In this document: positions 8,589 through 17,329 of the stretch, in pieces | Position numbering within the stretch: the first letter of the stretch is position 1 | Layout: each line of letters starts with the position of its first letter | Assembly: GCA_964623055.1 (NCBI GenBank) | Contig: CAZURK010000024.1 | Location: 22,086 to 86,085 of the forward strand | DNA length: 64,000 nt | Direction: 5' to 3' | Source: JADHUC01 sp964623055 | Lineage (GTDB): Bacteria > Planctomycetota > Planctomycetia > Pirellulales > Pirellulaceae | Made by a program: the position numbers and the translations under genes | The notes under the pieces: generated by a model | What the model was told of the DNA's origin: nothing | Databases searched by the model: none | The model's input: the letters and a program-made list of their open reading frames with translations, nothing else

Positions 8589-10445
8589 ATGGCAACCCTG
8601 TTCTGGTGGTTTCTTGGCAAGTGTGGCTTGCGAGTTGGCGTGGATCGCCTGGTCCAGTCGTTGACTCATGCGTCGCCTTACAGGCGCAAGGCGGCAAGCA
8701 AAGCTTTGCGCGGGTTCAGAGAGGCGCGAGCCGTTTCTCCTCTGCTCCGTCTCTTGGGCGACTCGGACGACGGAGTTTTCTGCACGGCATGCGGGACAAT
8801 CGCTCTGTATGGGGCTCAAGAGGCCGTCGATCCGTTGTATCCCCTCCTGAACTCGGACAACAAGCGGCGATTGACCGCCGCCAGCAGTGCCCTGGAGCAG
8901 TTGGGCGAGGGACACGTCAGCGGACCGTATCTGCGATATATGTCCGGGGACGCCGCGGCCGCGGAAGAAGTCAAGAACCTTGTCGATCAAGGCAACCAAC
9001 GTCTCGTAGCCTTGCTGATGGATCGGCTGGCTGCGGCGGAACGGAGGGATCGAAAACTTGCGGCCGAGTTGCTGGTCACGATCGCAAATGATGCCGTTGT
9101 GGTGCGAATGATCCAGCGTCTCGATGCCGAAAACGCGCAACTCAGGTGCGAACTCTGCCTCGTGTTGGGAAAGGTATGCAACCCTCTCGCCCGGAGACCT
9201 CTAAATGACCGGCTGAACGACCCTGATCCCAAAGTGGTCTGCGCGGCCATCGAAGCGCTGCGCCAGATTGCCGATCCCGACGATTTCGAGCCCATCGCCA
9301 AATTGCTGGATGACGAGAATCGGGATTCCACGATTCGTTTGGCCTCTTTGGCCGCAATCATTGCACTTGATCGCCCCAAAGCGCGGGACAGGATCATGTT
9401 GCGGCTTGGTGACCGGGACACCGATGTACGCTGCGCGGTGATCGAAGCGGTCCCAGACGTTTGCGACCAGAAGGACGATCGAGCGGTCGACGAACTGATT
9501 GAGCTTTTGACCATCGAAGAACCGGTCCAGGTCCGCGAGGCGGCCTGTCGGGCGGCTGGGAAACTAGGCAACGCGCGGGCAGTCGTGCCGCTGATGGACC
9601 TGCTCAAGCGATCGGCGATTGTCACGTTCGAGCAAGCCGTAGGAGCGTTTCAGCCCGTACGGCCTACCGGCGCGGTCAAACGAATGCTACATCACGTCGG
9701 AGAGGCCATGCGGAAGCCTTGGGATTTTCCTCTCCGCGTGCCGGATCAGGGGGCAATCCAGGAAGCGATGGACGAATTGGGGAAAGGGGCCCTGATGCGG
9801 GCTTTGCAGCGGGTCGTCTTCGATGGCGATCGCACGCATCTCAAGCTGTTCCGCGAAATGATCCGGTCCGGCGATCTGACAGCCGTTGATGTTCTTGTGG
9901 ACTGGTGGCCCGCGTTCGACAACGGCCGAAAGGACCCGACCAGCTTTCCTTTGGGACGGATTAGGGAAGCGCTGGCCGCGATTGAAAGCTCGCTGGGCGG
10001 CATGCTGCGGCAGTTGTTTTGCCGAGAACACCTCACGCGGTTCGAGTGGCAGGAACTGCGGAGCGACGGAGGGTACACGGCCCGTTACCCTGTGTGTCGA
10101 ACGTGCAAGAAGACGGCCCCCGCCCTGACAGGGATCCGGCGTGCAATCTGTATCGTCGACGGCGCGACGGAACCATCCGACACGCCGGAACTGGTCCGCA
10201 GTGGACACGATGCTGTTGCACGATGGGCAGAGGAGGACGGGCTGTGGGACTTCGACGGCGTGGAAATTCGGGGAGGCGACCAATGGCGAATCGACCGTTT
10301 CCGCATTCAGGTGGAGAGCGACCGCGATCCAGCCCGCAAGGGATGCCACCGAAAAATGGCGTGCATCATTTCGCCCGACGTCGATGTCCCCGAATACTTG
10401 CTGAGTAACCTCCGAGACATATTCGGAAAGGTGATACGGAAATGA
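8589..10445 (+). CDS. HEAT-repeat protein with Cys-containing C-terminal domain
   Basis: 618 residues. From about residue 15 to 360, tandem helical pairs of about 30 residues recur (ARAVSPLLRLLGDSDDGV; PKVVCAAIEALRQIADPDD; VQVREAACRAAGKLGNARAV), typical of HEAT/PBS-lyase-like repeats used as protein scaffolds. The C-terminal part carries a likely metal site (CREH, then CRTC about 25 residues later) and an uncharacterised domain. The start is ambiguous: GTG at 8577 or ATG at 8589, neither with a strong Shine-Dalgarno sequence. The stop overlaps the next start as ATGA (10442-10445), indicating translational coupling to the GAP1-like gene. Its probable role is an adaptor or regulator for the adjacent GTPase, inferred from context. 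Confidence 0.9.
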   Translation: MATLFWWFLGKCGLRVGVDRLVQSLTHASPYRRKAASKALRGFREARAVSPLLRLLGDSDDGVFCTACGTIALYGAQEAVDPLYPLLNSDNKRRLTAASSALEQLGEGHVSGPYLRYMSGDAAAAEEVKNLVDQGNQRLVALLMDRLAAAERRDRKLAAELLVTIANDAVVVRMIQRLDAENAQLRCELCLVLGKVCNPLARRPLNDRLNDPDPKVVCAAIEALRQIADPDDFEPIAKLLDDENRDSTIRLASLAAIIALDRPKARDRIMLRLGDRDTDVRCAVIEAVPDVCDQKDDRAVDELIELLTIEEPVQVREAACRAAGKLGNARAVVPLMDLLKRSAIVTFEQAVGAFQPVRPTGAVKRMLHHVGEAMRKPWDFPLRVPDQGAIQEAMDELGKGALMRALQRVVFDGDRTHLKLFREMIRSGDLTAVDVLVDWWPAFDNGRKDPTSFPLGRIREALAAIESSLGGMLRQLFCREHLTRFEWQELRSDGGYTARYPVCRTCKKTAPALTGIRRAICIVDGATEPSDTPELVRSGHDAVARWAEEDGLWDFDGVEIRGGDQWRIDRFRIQVESDRDPARKGCHRKMACIISPDVDVPEYLLSNLRDIFGKVIRK

Positions 10446-12721
10446 GAACTGTCAACCCCTGGCAAATTCTCTATGGGAACGTCGAGGAAGAAGACTCACC
10501 GACGCAGTCACGCGGCTTTCAAACGCTGCGGTTGTCGAAAACCTCGGGCATCGACGCCGCCGAGTTGGCGTCCTTGGAGGCGCGACTCGTGTACTCGTCC
10601 GACCCGTCAAATCCCGCCAAACGCGTATTCCACGTCGCTCCATCCGGCAAGGTGTTGTTAGCGCAGGCCAGAGGCGTGCCGGGAAGAGATCGGGAGGGCC
10701 GCACGGGCCGCTACTTGGCGCATGGCCTGGTCTTCGACGCCGGAGAACTCCCGGAAGCATCGTCGGATGTCTTCGCAGTATTCCGGCAGTTCCCCTTCGT
10801 CGAACAGGTGGGGGAAGCGCTGGACTTGGGTGATCGGACGACCGGTGACATCGAACGTGCCGAAATCGCCCTGGCGGATGCTGACATCGAGGCTCAGGTC
10901 GATCTCGTCCGCCAGTGGGGGAAGGAGTTCAAGAAACTGTCGCTTTTGGCCTTGGCTGCGCGCCGTTTGCGCGCGGAACGGCAGATGGTTCTTTTTGTGG
11001 GCGCGCCGCCCGAAGTGGAATCGGCCATCGAGGCTGCGTTCGCCGTGCTGCCTGACCAGGAACTCGCCGTGCGATGCACCTTCGACACGTACTTCGAGGG
11101 CTGCAATCCTGTAAGTACGTACTACTGGGGCGTAGGCATGGCTAAGGCGTCAGGCGGCGTACGATTCGTACAGGTCGATGCCCGCTCCCGTCGCGTTGTG
11201 AGCCAACTCCCCTTCGAGGCGGAGACCTCCTACGAGCGCTGGGTATCCCACGCCGTCGACTCGGGCCGGATTCGAGACTTGGTCAAAGGCCGCAAGATGG
11301 CGTACGCGGTCTGCGAGTGGTTGGATGGCCGGGAAGCAGGGCCAACACAGAAGGAACCGGCAACGCGATTGGGTCTCGCCGAGCGGAATCCCGATCTGAT
11401 CGAGTCTGTCGTTGAGGCGAATCCGGCTCAACTCGGGGCTCGACTGCTTGCCCGCCTGGAGCACCAGTTGCCGCCGAGAGTTGCTCAGCGAGTATTCAAG
11501 GCGGCAGAATCGACCTACCTGAAAGGCAGCGCCGTGCAAAAACTTCGCCGTTTGCGAGGTTCCTTTCCACAAAACAAGCTATACGACACGCTGTACGAAA
11601 CGTACCGGGTGAACGACTTCCAAGAACCGCCGGCGGACGAGCTAAGACAACTTGAACTATGCGAAGATCTGCCTCGCGACTTGCGCCTGATTGTGGCTTG
11701 CTGGAAAGGTGAGCAAAGACGAATCAAGCAGGAACTCAGGGACTCAGGTCCGCGCGAGTACCAGCGTTTCCTGGAAATGGCATTGGTGAAGAGAATCGGT
11801 GACCCTGTGGCATTGCTGATCGAAGATCGCGAACGGGAGTACATGGATCTTTATCTCTCCGATGCCAAATTCCAGCGGGCCTCACCTCCTTGTCTTGTCG
11901 ATCGGTTGCTGGAGCTTGAACGAGCTGATCTCGTGCCGGCGCTTGCGTCGAAGCTCGAAGACATGTCGTCGCCGGAACTGGCCGAAACGAGACTCGCCAT
12001 CTTGCGCCGGGCAAGAGGCGTCGCGGATAACCGAGCCATCCTCGAACTCGTCTATCAGATCCTGTGCCTTGAGAGATTTCCCCAGCCAAGCAGGAGCGAA
12101 CTAGCGTCCTACCGGACGTTGGTTTCACGCGGACGGCATCAACTCTTGAGTTCGCTCGTCGCTTGCTGGCGTGGTCGCGACAAGGAAATCCAGCAGAAAC
12201 TCGCGGCCCTTGAGCGTGACCCGTATCGACAGATCGTCCACGATGCCCTGTGCTACGAGATCGGGAATCCACGCTACCTGATCACCGAGGAAGGGGCGCC
12301 CGAGTATGTGAAGATGTATCGTGACAAACCTGAGTTACGAAGGGTTGCGGTGGCTGACCTTGTCGATCGGCTACTAGACGTCCGCAGGGAAGACTGCCTG
12401 TCCCAGTTGACCTCGCTTCTGAATGGACTCCAATGGTCGGAATTGCGACAGATTCGTCGACGAGTGGACAGCGCGAAGGTGGAAGCTCCGCCCGCATTTC
12501 TCCGCAAGCTCGACCGACGGATATTGGACGTCGAGCCTTGGTTGGTGCGCCTGGTGAATTGGCTTTTCGACCTGATCACCCAGCTTTTGGAAGACGGCGT
12601 AAAAGCGGTCGGGAGTGTGGCAAGATTCTTGGTCATTGGCATCTCGATCATCTTGCTGGCTTTGCTGGCGCTCAAATTCTTACCCGATCTGCTCAGGGCC
12701 GTTCTTGATCTGTTTGGCTGA
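10442..12721 (+). CDS. GAP1-like (GTPase-associated protein) with C-terminal membrane segment
   Basis: 759 residues. The N-terminal ~250 residues resemble the GAP1-N domain I know from GTPase-linked conflict operons: an opening YGNV, then ARLVYSSDP, and RTGRYLAHGLVFDAGEL, close to the 'GNYFAHALV' hallmark. The middle is helical and repetitive, with two similar segments around YRQIVHDALCYEIGNPRYLI and YQRFLEMALVKRIGDPVALL that suggest an internal duplication. One strong membrane segment lies near the C-terminus (FLVIGISIILLALLALKFL). It overlaps the HEAT gene by 4 nt and follows the GTPase in the same operon, the expected partner. No catalytic motif was recognised. The family call is moderate; the gene itself is certain. 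Confidence 0.88.
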   Translation: MRTVNPWQILYGNVEEEDSPTQSRGFQTLRLSKTSGIDAAELASLEARLVYSSDPSNPAKRVFHVAPSGKVLLAQARGVPGRDREGRTGRYLAHGLVFDAGELPEASSDVFAVFRQFPFVEQVGEALDLGDRTTGDIERAEIALADADIEAQVDLVRQWGKEFKKLSLLALAARRLRAERQMVLFVGAPPEVESAIEAAFAVLPDQELAVRCTFDTYFEGCNPVSTYYWGVGMAKASGGVRFVQVDARSRRVVSQLPFEAETSYERWVSHAVDSGRIRDLVKGRKMAYAVCEWLDGREAGPTQKEPATRLGLAERNPDLIESVVEANPAQLGARLLARLEHQLPPRVAQRVFKAAESTYLKGSAVQKLRRLRGSFPQNKLYDTLYETYRVNDFQEPPADELRQLELCEDLPRDLRLIVACWKGEQRRIKQELRDSGPREYQRFLEMALVKRIGDPVALLIEDREREYMDLYLSDAKFQRASPPCLVDRLLELERADLVPALASKLEDMSSPELAETRLAILRRARGVADNRAILELVYQILCLERFPQPSRSELASYRTLVSRGRHQLLSSLVACWRGRDKEIQQKLAALERDPYRQIVHDALCYEIGNPRYLITEEGAPEYVKMYRDKPELRRVAVADLVDRLLDVRREDCLSQLTSLLNGLQWSELRQIRRRVDSAKVEAPPAFLRKLDRRILDVEPWLVRLVNWLFDLITQLLEDGVKAVGSVARFLVIGISIILLALLALKFLPDLLRAVLDLFG

Positions 12722-12782
12722 ACCGCGTGGGCTGCTGGCCCTCTGCCTGTCAGCGTGAAACCATTTTGGCTGGAGACCAAGT

Positions 12783-14513
12783 GTGAAATCCCCAAGACAT
12801 GAATTCTGCGTTGGTGTCCAAGGACATCCCGTGCGAACGGAATTGGAGGAGGAAAGGGGAGTCAGCGTATGGCAACGCATAGGGGTCGGGAGGTTCAGCG
12901 AGGTCTGGCATGTCGTCGTGGACGATGCCCACATTGCGTTGAAACTGTCCAGACATCCAGTGGAATTGGAGGACGTTGTGCTTCGGGAACCTGAAGTGTT
13001 TCGGCGACCGATGGTCCGCGAACACCCACTCATCGTGAGCTATTTTGGCCGTTGGGAGGTGCAGGGACATCTGGTGACACGCTGGGAGCTGGGCGATGGT
13101 ACGCTGGAGAGTTTGCTTCAGGAGAAATTGAGAACCAAGAGTTGTGGGCTGTCCCGAGACATCTTGCTTGGCGAAGTCCGCTACCCATCGGGATACATGT
13201 GGCAGATCGCGTCCGTTCTCGACTTTCTTCTTCCTCCCGGTGAAAAAACGGGAACAAGGCACCGCGACATCAAGCCCGCTAACCTCGTATTGTTCAGCGG
13301 CGGATATGTGAAACTTGGAGATTTGGGGCTTGCCAAGTGGGTTGACGGGCCCCTGAGTTCGTCCGGAGATTCGTTTATCGGGGGAACTCCCGGGTACATG
13401 CCTCCGGAATCATATAAAGGAAGGCCCGATGAGACATGGGATTTGTATAGTCTCGCAGCCACGTACGTGAGGCTTCGGACGGGGCAGGAACCGTTTGGGG
13501 AGAAAGCCAACGAGATCCTTAGGCGCCAGGATGACTGCGAGTTCGTCACCGACGGGCTGGAACGTGACGAAATGGAATCGCTCCGTCGAGTGCTGACACC
13601 GGATCCAGCAAAGCGGCCGCGGGACGGTGCCCTCGCATTCCTGGAATCGATGCAAGGGAGACGGTCCGTCTCACTTCCCAGCAGGCCCAAGCCGGGATCG
13701 AACCTTGACGACCAGATGGTTTTCGTCGATGCGGGTGAATTCCAGATGGGCTCGCCGGATGAAGAACAAGAGCGAGGTCCAAACGAACGCCGGCATCTCG
13801 TTCGCGTTGCACGTCCATTCTATGCTGGGGTGTGCCCGGTAACCGTTCGTCAGTTCGAGGAGTTCGCGAAGGCGAATCCGGCATACGAAACAGGAGCCGA
13901 ACGACACGGAGAGGGAGGGTACGTGTGGCGACAGGACAAGTACGTGCTGACGCCCGGTGCGAATTGGCGCAAGCCAGGATTCCAGCAGAAACCCGACTAT
14001 CCGGTGGTGCTCGTTTCGTGGAACGACTGCCAGGCATACTGCGAATGGCTAAGTGACAAAGAGGGCGAAGAATTCCGGTTGTTGACCGAGGCGGAATGGG
14101 AGTACGTTTGCCGCGGGGAAACGAAATCGTACAAGGTTTTCGGCACCGGGAATGGCAAATCGCTCGATGCGTCGCAGGCCAATTTTGATGGCCGGTCTCC
14201 GTATGGTCTGCGCATCGCGGGAACAGCGCTCGGGCAAACGTGCGAAGTCGGCAAGTACGCTCTCACTGGTTGGGGCGTGAAAGACATGCACGGGAACGTC
14301 TGGGAATGGTGCCGGGACTACTTCGCCGATGACTACTATCGCGTGTCGCCAACAGATGATCCACCGGGGCCCAGCAAGGGCGATACCCGCGTGTTGCGCG
14401 GCGGAGGATGGGAAAGCCCCGGGGCTCTATGCCGTTCGGCGTGCCGTCATCATGCGGAGCCTTCGCACCGTTTCAACACAGTGGGTTTCCGTGTGATGCG
14501 GGTGATCAACTAG
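12783..14513 (+). CDS. Ser/Thr protein kinase fused to a SUMF1/FGE-type domain
   Basis: 576 residues, GTG start with GGAG about 8 nt upstream. Residues about 29-290 form a kinase: IGVGRFSEV glycine loop, HIALKLS lysine, H160-R-D162-I-K-P-A-N catalytic loop, DLG in place of DFG, and an activation segment GGTPGYMPPE. Residues about 311-575 form a SUMF1 domain (MVFVDAGEFQMGS; LTEAEWEYVCRG; H-G504-N-V-W-E-W-C; RVLRGGGWE; NTVGFRVMR). True formylglycine-generating enzymes carry CxxxxC at the active site. Here the first cysteine position is Ser (GGGWESPGALCRSAC), so sulfatase activation is unlikely and a ligand-binding or effector role is more plausible. The gene follows the GAP1-like gene by 61 nt. 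Its TAG overlaps the TAG of the opposing gene. Confidence 0.93.
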   Translation: MKSPRHEFCVGVQGHPVRTELEEERGVSVWQRIGVGRFSEVWHVVVDDAHIALKLSRHPVELEDVVLREPEVFRRPMVREHPLIVSYFGRWEVQGHLVTRWELGDGTLESLLQEKLRTKSCGLSRDILLGEVRYPSGYMWQIASVLDFLLPPGEKTGTRHRDIKPANLVLFSGGYVKLGDLGLAKWVDGPLSSSGDSFIGGTPGYMPPESYKGRPDETWDLYSLAATYVRLRTGQEPFGEKANEILRRQDDCEFVTDGLERDEMESLRRVLTPDPAKRPRDGALAFLESMQGRRSVSLPSRPKPGSNLDDQMVFVDAGEFQMGSPDEEQERGPNERRHLVRVARPFYAGVCPVTVRQFEEFAKANPAYETGAERHGEGGYVWRQDKYVLTPGANWRKPGFQQKPDYPVVLVSWNDCQAYCEWLSDKEGEEFRLLTEAEWEYVCRGETKSYKVFGTGNGKSLDASQANFDGRSPYGLRIAGTALGQTCEVGKYALTGWGVKDMHGNVWEWCRDYFADDYYRVSPTDDPPGPSKGDTRVLRGGGWESPGALCRSACRHHAEPSHRFNTVGFRVMRVIN

Positions 14514-15646
14514 AACGCTTCCCCGGCAAGGAACTCCAGGTGCTGCCGGCATCTGGGGCAGCCACGTTCTTGGGGTGCAGGATCAAAATGCCACACAGCC
14601 GCACGGACATGATAGCCGACCGCGTGCGAATTCGCAGAATCGGGGTTTTCTGCGTAGGCCTCCAGCACCTCGTGGCTGGGACACATGGCCCCCGTCTCGT
14701 CCACGATCCGGCGGAGCAAGTCCAGAGTCTGCTGTTCAAGCTTCGGCGCCTTATGCCGCCCGCGACGGCCGTCATCCCGCAAAGCGAAGATGGCCGTACC
14801 GAACAACGAACCTCGGGCATCGGCGTGCCCAACTACCGTTCGCAGGCGCTTCCTTGCAGAAACCCGAAGATCAGACACGCGCTGCTCGGTTATTCCCATC
14901 TCTGACGCAGCAACACGAGTCTCTTGTTGCCGAAGACTGCGCTCAAAGACTTCGCGTTCTTCCCATCTTGCGCGCACCTTTCGTCGCCAGTCCTTCTTTC
15001 CCTTCTGTTTTCCATCCCGTTCGCACTTGCGGCAGTACTGTTCGCAATCCCGGCAGTACGCTTCCAGGATTTCGCTGAACAGAGTTCTCCGGCACTCGCG
15101 TTTTTCGTTCGCAACGAGAAGTTGGCTGGGGGTCGGGCCCGAGCCTGCCGGTTCCAGCGGATGGCGGGAGTCGGCTTCCGTCCCCTGTTGTATCGAGCTT
15201 GCATTTCCTTCATGACGCAGACGAATATAGTCCTTCATGCGACAGGAGGATTTCCATCTCAGCCAAGCGATCCAGGCTTTGTTTGGCTCGAAGTCTGGAT
15301 GGTGTTGCAGTCTCTCGACGACATCCTTCAGAAAGACGTACTGAATGACGTCTTCCCGGTCTTCCTGCCTTAGGAAAGGAAACACGCGTCGCTGGTACGC
15401 CGCCAAGGGCTTACTGTACTGGCGATACAAGACGTCTTCGAGCGCCCGGTTCCCCAGCCATTGTCGCCACCCACAATCGGGCTCGAAATCCGGTTGTTCC
15501 TCCAACTGTCTCAGCCCCCGCGACTTCGTGGCGCAAATCACGTCGTCGATTTCCGACTCATCGATTTCTGGACACACGCGGCGGAGGCAGCCGACGATCG
15601 CATCTCTGCCTGTGCGAAGTGCCTCGTCGATCGGATTACTGCCCAT
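14510..15646 (-). CDS. Sigma-70-like factor with Cys-rich C-terminal extension
   Basis: 378 residues, about twice the length of a normal ECF sigma factor. Residues about 75-145 resemble sigma region 2 (REDVIQYVFLKDVVERL; AWIAWLRWKSSCRMKDYIR). Residues about 240-275 form a helix-turn-helix like region 4 (RVAASEMGITEQRVSDLRVS). Between them is a long charged, Cys-containing linker (YCRDCEQYCRKCERDG) and after them a C-terminal part with CxxC (GCPRCRQHLEF), so metal binding or redox control is possible. The start overlaps the FHA-like gene by 11 nt (same strand), and the stop shares CTAG with the kinase-SUMF1 gene. It may direct RNA polymerase to promoters of this island; that is inference. Confidence 0.85.
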   Translation of the reverse strand: MGSNPIDEALRTGRDAIVGCLRRVCPEIDESEIDDVICATKSRGLRQLEEQPDFEPDCGWRQWLGNRALEDVLYRQYSKPLAAYQRRVFPFLRQEDREDVIQYVFLKDVVERLQHHPDFEPNKAWIAWLRWKSSCRMKDYIRLRHEGNASSIQQGTEADSRHPLEPAGSGPTPSQLLVANEKRECRRTLFSEILEAYCRDCEQYCRKCERDGKQKGKKDWRRKVRARWEEREVFERSLRQQETRVAASEMGITEQRVSDLRVSARKRLRTVVGHADARGSLFGTAIFALRDDGRRGRHKAPKLEQQTLDLLRRIVDETGAMCPSHEVLEAYAENPDSANSHAVGYHVRAAVWHFDPAPQERGCPRCRQHLEFLAGEAF

Positions 15647-17063
15647 CTAACGACTCCTCTTTGACACGATTCGGGTCCCAGACTCGGAGCCGCAGGTGAT
15701 CCGGCCCAGTATCGTGCACGATATCCCAACCGAGCAATTCGGCATAGAGTGCCAGCTCGCATGGCACGAGCATCGTCTCCTTCACGGGATCGAATTCTCG
15801 GTCTCCAGAATTGCCGTACAGGGCGCCGCCGTTTTCCATCCATTCGACGGCTGCCCCGAGACCCTGCTTCTTCCATTCCAGGCAGAATCTGCGAGCCGGT
15901 AACGCCGGTTCGCCCAGATGACAGTCGCCGTCGGCCGCCGCGTCCTCTGATCCGACAGCAAAACGATCCCCCAGCAGCACGACCACGCTGAACTCAGTCT
16001 CGTCGTGGGTGCAAACGCATCCCGATGCACCGACACGGCGCTCGAGAATTGCGGTGTCCGAATTCGGCATGGGGCGCCGGAACATCCACTGGCACTGGTC
16101 ACTGCCGAACCGGATCACGTCGCCATCCGTCAACGTGAGCGAATCGTCCACCACTGCGCCGCCGATCGACACTGCGCAGCCCGCAAATGGCAGCACACGA
16201 TACCGCGACATCCGATCCCCGTGATTGGGCTCACGCAGGATCAAGGCATGTTGGCGATGAAGTGGGGCAGCCATCGGTAACTGCACCCAGTCCACGCTGG
16301 CCGTGCCGACGAGAACAACGGGCTGCGGCACGACCAGTACCGCCCCGATGCTCAAGCCGTCCAGGCCGAAGACCTTTCCGCGGTCGTCGATCGGTGCCGG
16401 GGGGCAACTCGGCGGAACGAGTCCGGCTCCCCCGGAGTTCTCCTGGGTTTGGCCATCACCGCCAGCGTGACTCGTGCTGCGGCGCCAGGCTTTCTCCATG
16501 CAGAGTACTTGCGGGTTGGTCCGTCCAACCTGCCTTGCCTTTCGCAATACGGCTTCGGCTGCGGCCAGTTCATCCCGCTGGAGAAACTCCTCGAACTCGC
16601 GGACATAACGTTGCAGACGATCCAGCTTCTCCTGCCAGTCCAGCCTCCGTCGGGCCGCCTCCGGATCGTCCTCCAACGGACGAATCATGGCGATTGCCGA
16701 ACACAGTCGCCCCTGTTCGGCCCATGCCGCGGCTTGCCGAATATGCCCATCCCGCCACTCCCGTTGCTTGGACCTTTCCTCGCAGTCGCGGAGAATTCGG
16801 TCGCGCAGCACCTCGTGTTCCGGAGCCAGGGGTGTGCACTTATGGGCACACGTGATGAGTTCTTTGGCTACCGCGACTTCGCCGTCGGAATAGGCCTGCC
16901 GCGCCTGTTCTCCCAATTGTGGACCGATTTCCAACAACAAGTTCCGCACCGCACGATGCTGGCGATCTTCCGATTCAAGGAGAATCCCAGCCGCCTCCAG
17001 GAGATTTCCCCGGCGCATGCAATCTCTCGCGACATCGCAATCGATTGGATTCAGAAAACGCAT
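15636..17063 (-). CDS. FHA-like domain protein with N-terminal helical region
   Basis: 475 residues. The ATG at 17063 is chosen over upstream starts because GGAGAG stands 4 nt before it; the earlier in-frame segment looks non-coding. The N-terminal ~230 residues are helical and Ala/Arg/Glu-rich, TPR-like in feel. Residues about 260-390 resemble an FHA fold (LVGTASVDWVQLPM; PLHRQHALILRE; LTLTDGDVIRFGSDQCQWMF), with the usual SxxH replaced by HRQH. An FHA domain reads phosphothreonine, which would connect it to the neighbouring kinase. The C-terminal ~100 residues (LLGWDIVHDTGPDHLRLRVW) are unassigned. It overlaps the sigma-like gene by 11 nt and is presumably co-transcribed upstream of it. Confidence 0.85.
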   Translation of the reverse strand: MRFLNPIDCDVARDCMRRGNLLEAAGILLESEDRQHRAVRNLLLEIGPQLGEQARQAYSDGEVAVAKELITCAHKCTPLAPEHEVLRDRILRDCEERSKQREWRDGHIRQAAAWAEQGRLCSAIAMIRPLEDDPEAARRRLDWQEKLDRLQRYVREFEEFLQRDELAAAEAVLRKARQVGRTNPQVLCMEKAWRRSTSHAGGDGQTQENSGGAGLVPPSCPPAPIDDRGKVFGLDGLSIGAVLVVPQPVVLVGTASVDWVQLPMAAPLHRQHALILREPNHGDRMSRYRVLPFAGCAVSIGGAVVDDSLTLTDGDVIRFGSDQCQWMFRRPMPNSDTAILERRVGASGCVCTHDETEFSVVVLLGDRFAVGSEDAAADGDCHLGEPALPARRFCLEWKKQGLGAAVEWMENGGALYGNSGDREFDPVKETMLVPCELALYAELLGWDIVHDTGPDHLRLRVWDPNRVKEESLDGQ

Positions 17064-17329
17064 GGTTCTCTCCGCAATTCGACCCGCCGGCACCACCGGT
17101 TGGCAGTGCCATTCTACTTGGAAGACGAACGAGAGGGACAGATATGGCTTCCTTTCCGACGAAACGACAGGATTCTTGCCATGCGCGGGCCGAGGTGCGA
17201 ATGGCGAACTCAGCGTTTGGACGTGGCCCTTGGTTAGACTTCGAAATCGCGGTTCGGCAGGCCGTATGGCCCGCAATGGACGGATCTGGAGATCCATCCT
17301 ACGAGGCGCGGTTGGGCAATGGGCGAAAC

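Noticed and set aside
12783..14513. SUMF1 domain as the activator of the nearby sulfatases
   Set aside because: The first active-site cysteine of CxxxxC is replaced by Ser, and the gene sits in a signalling operon, not next to a sulfatase.
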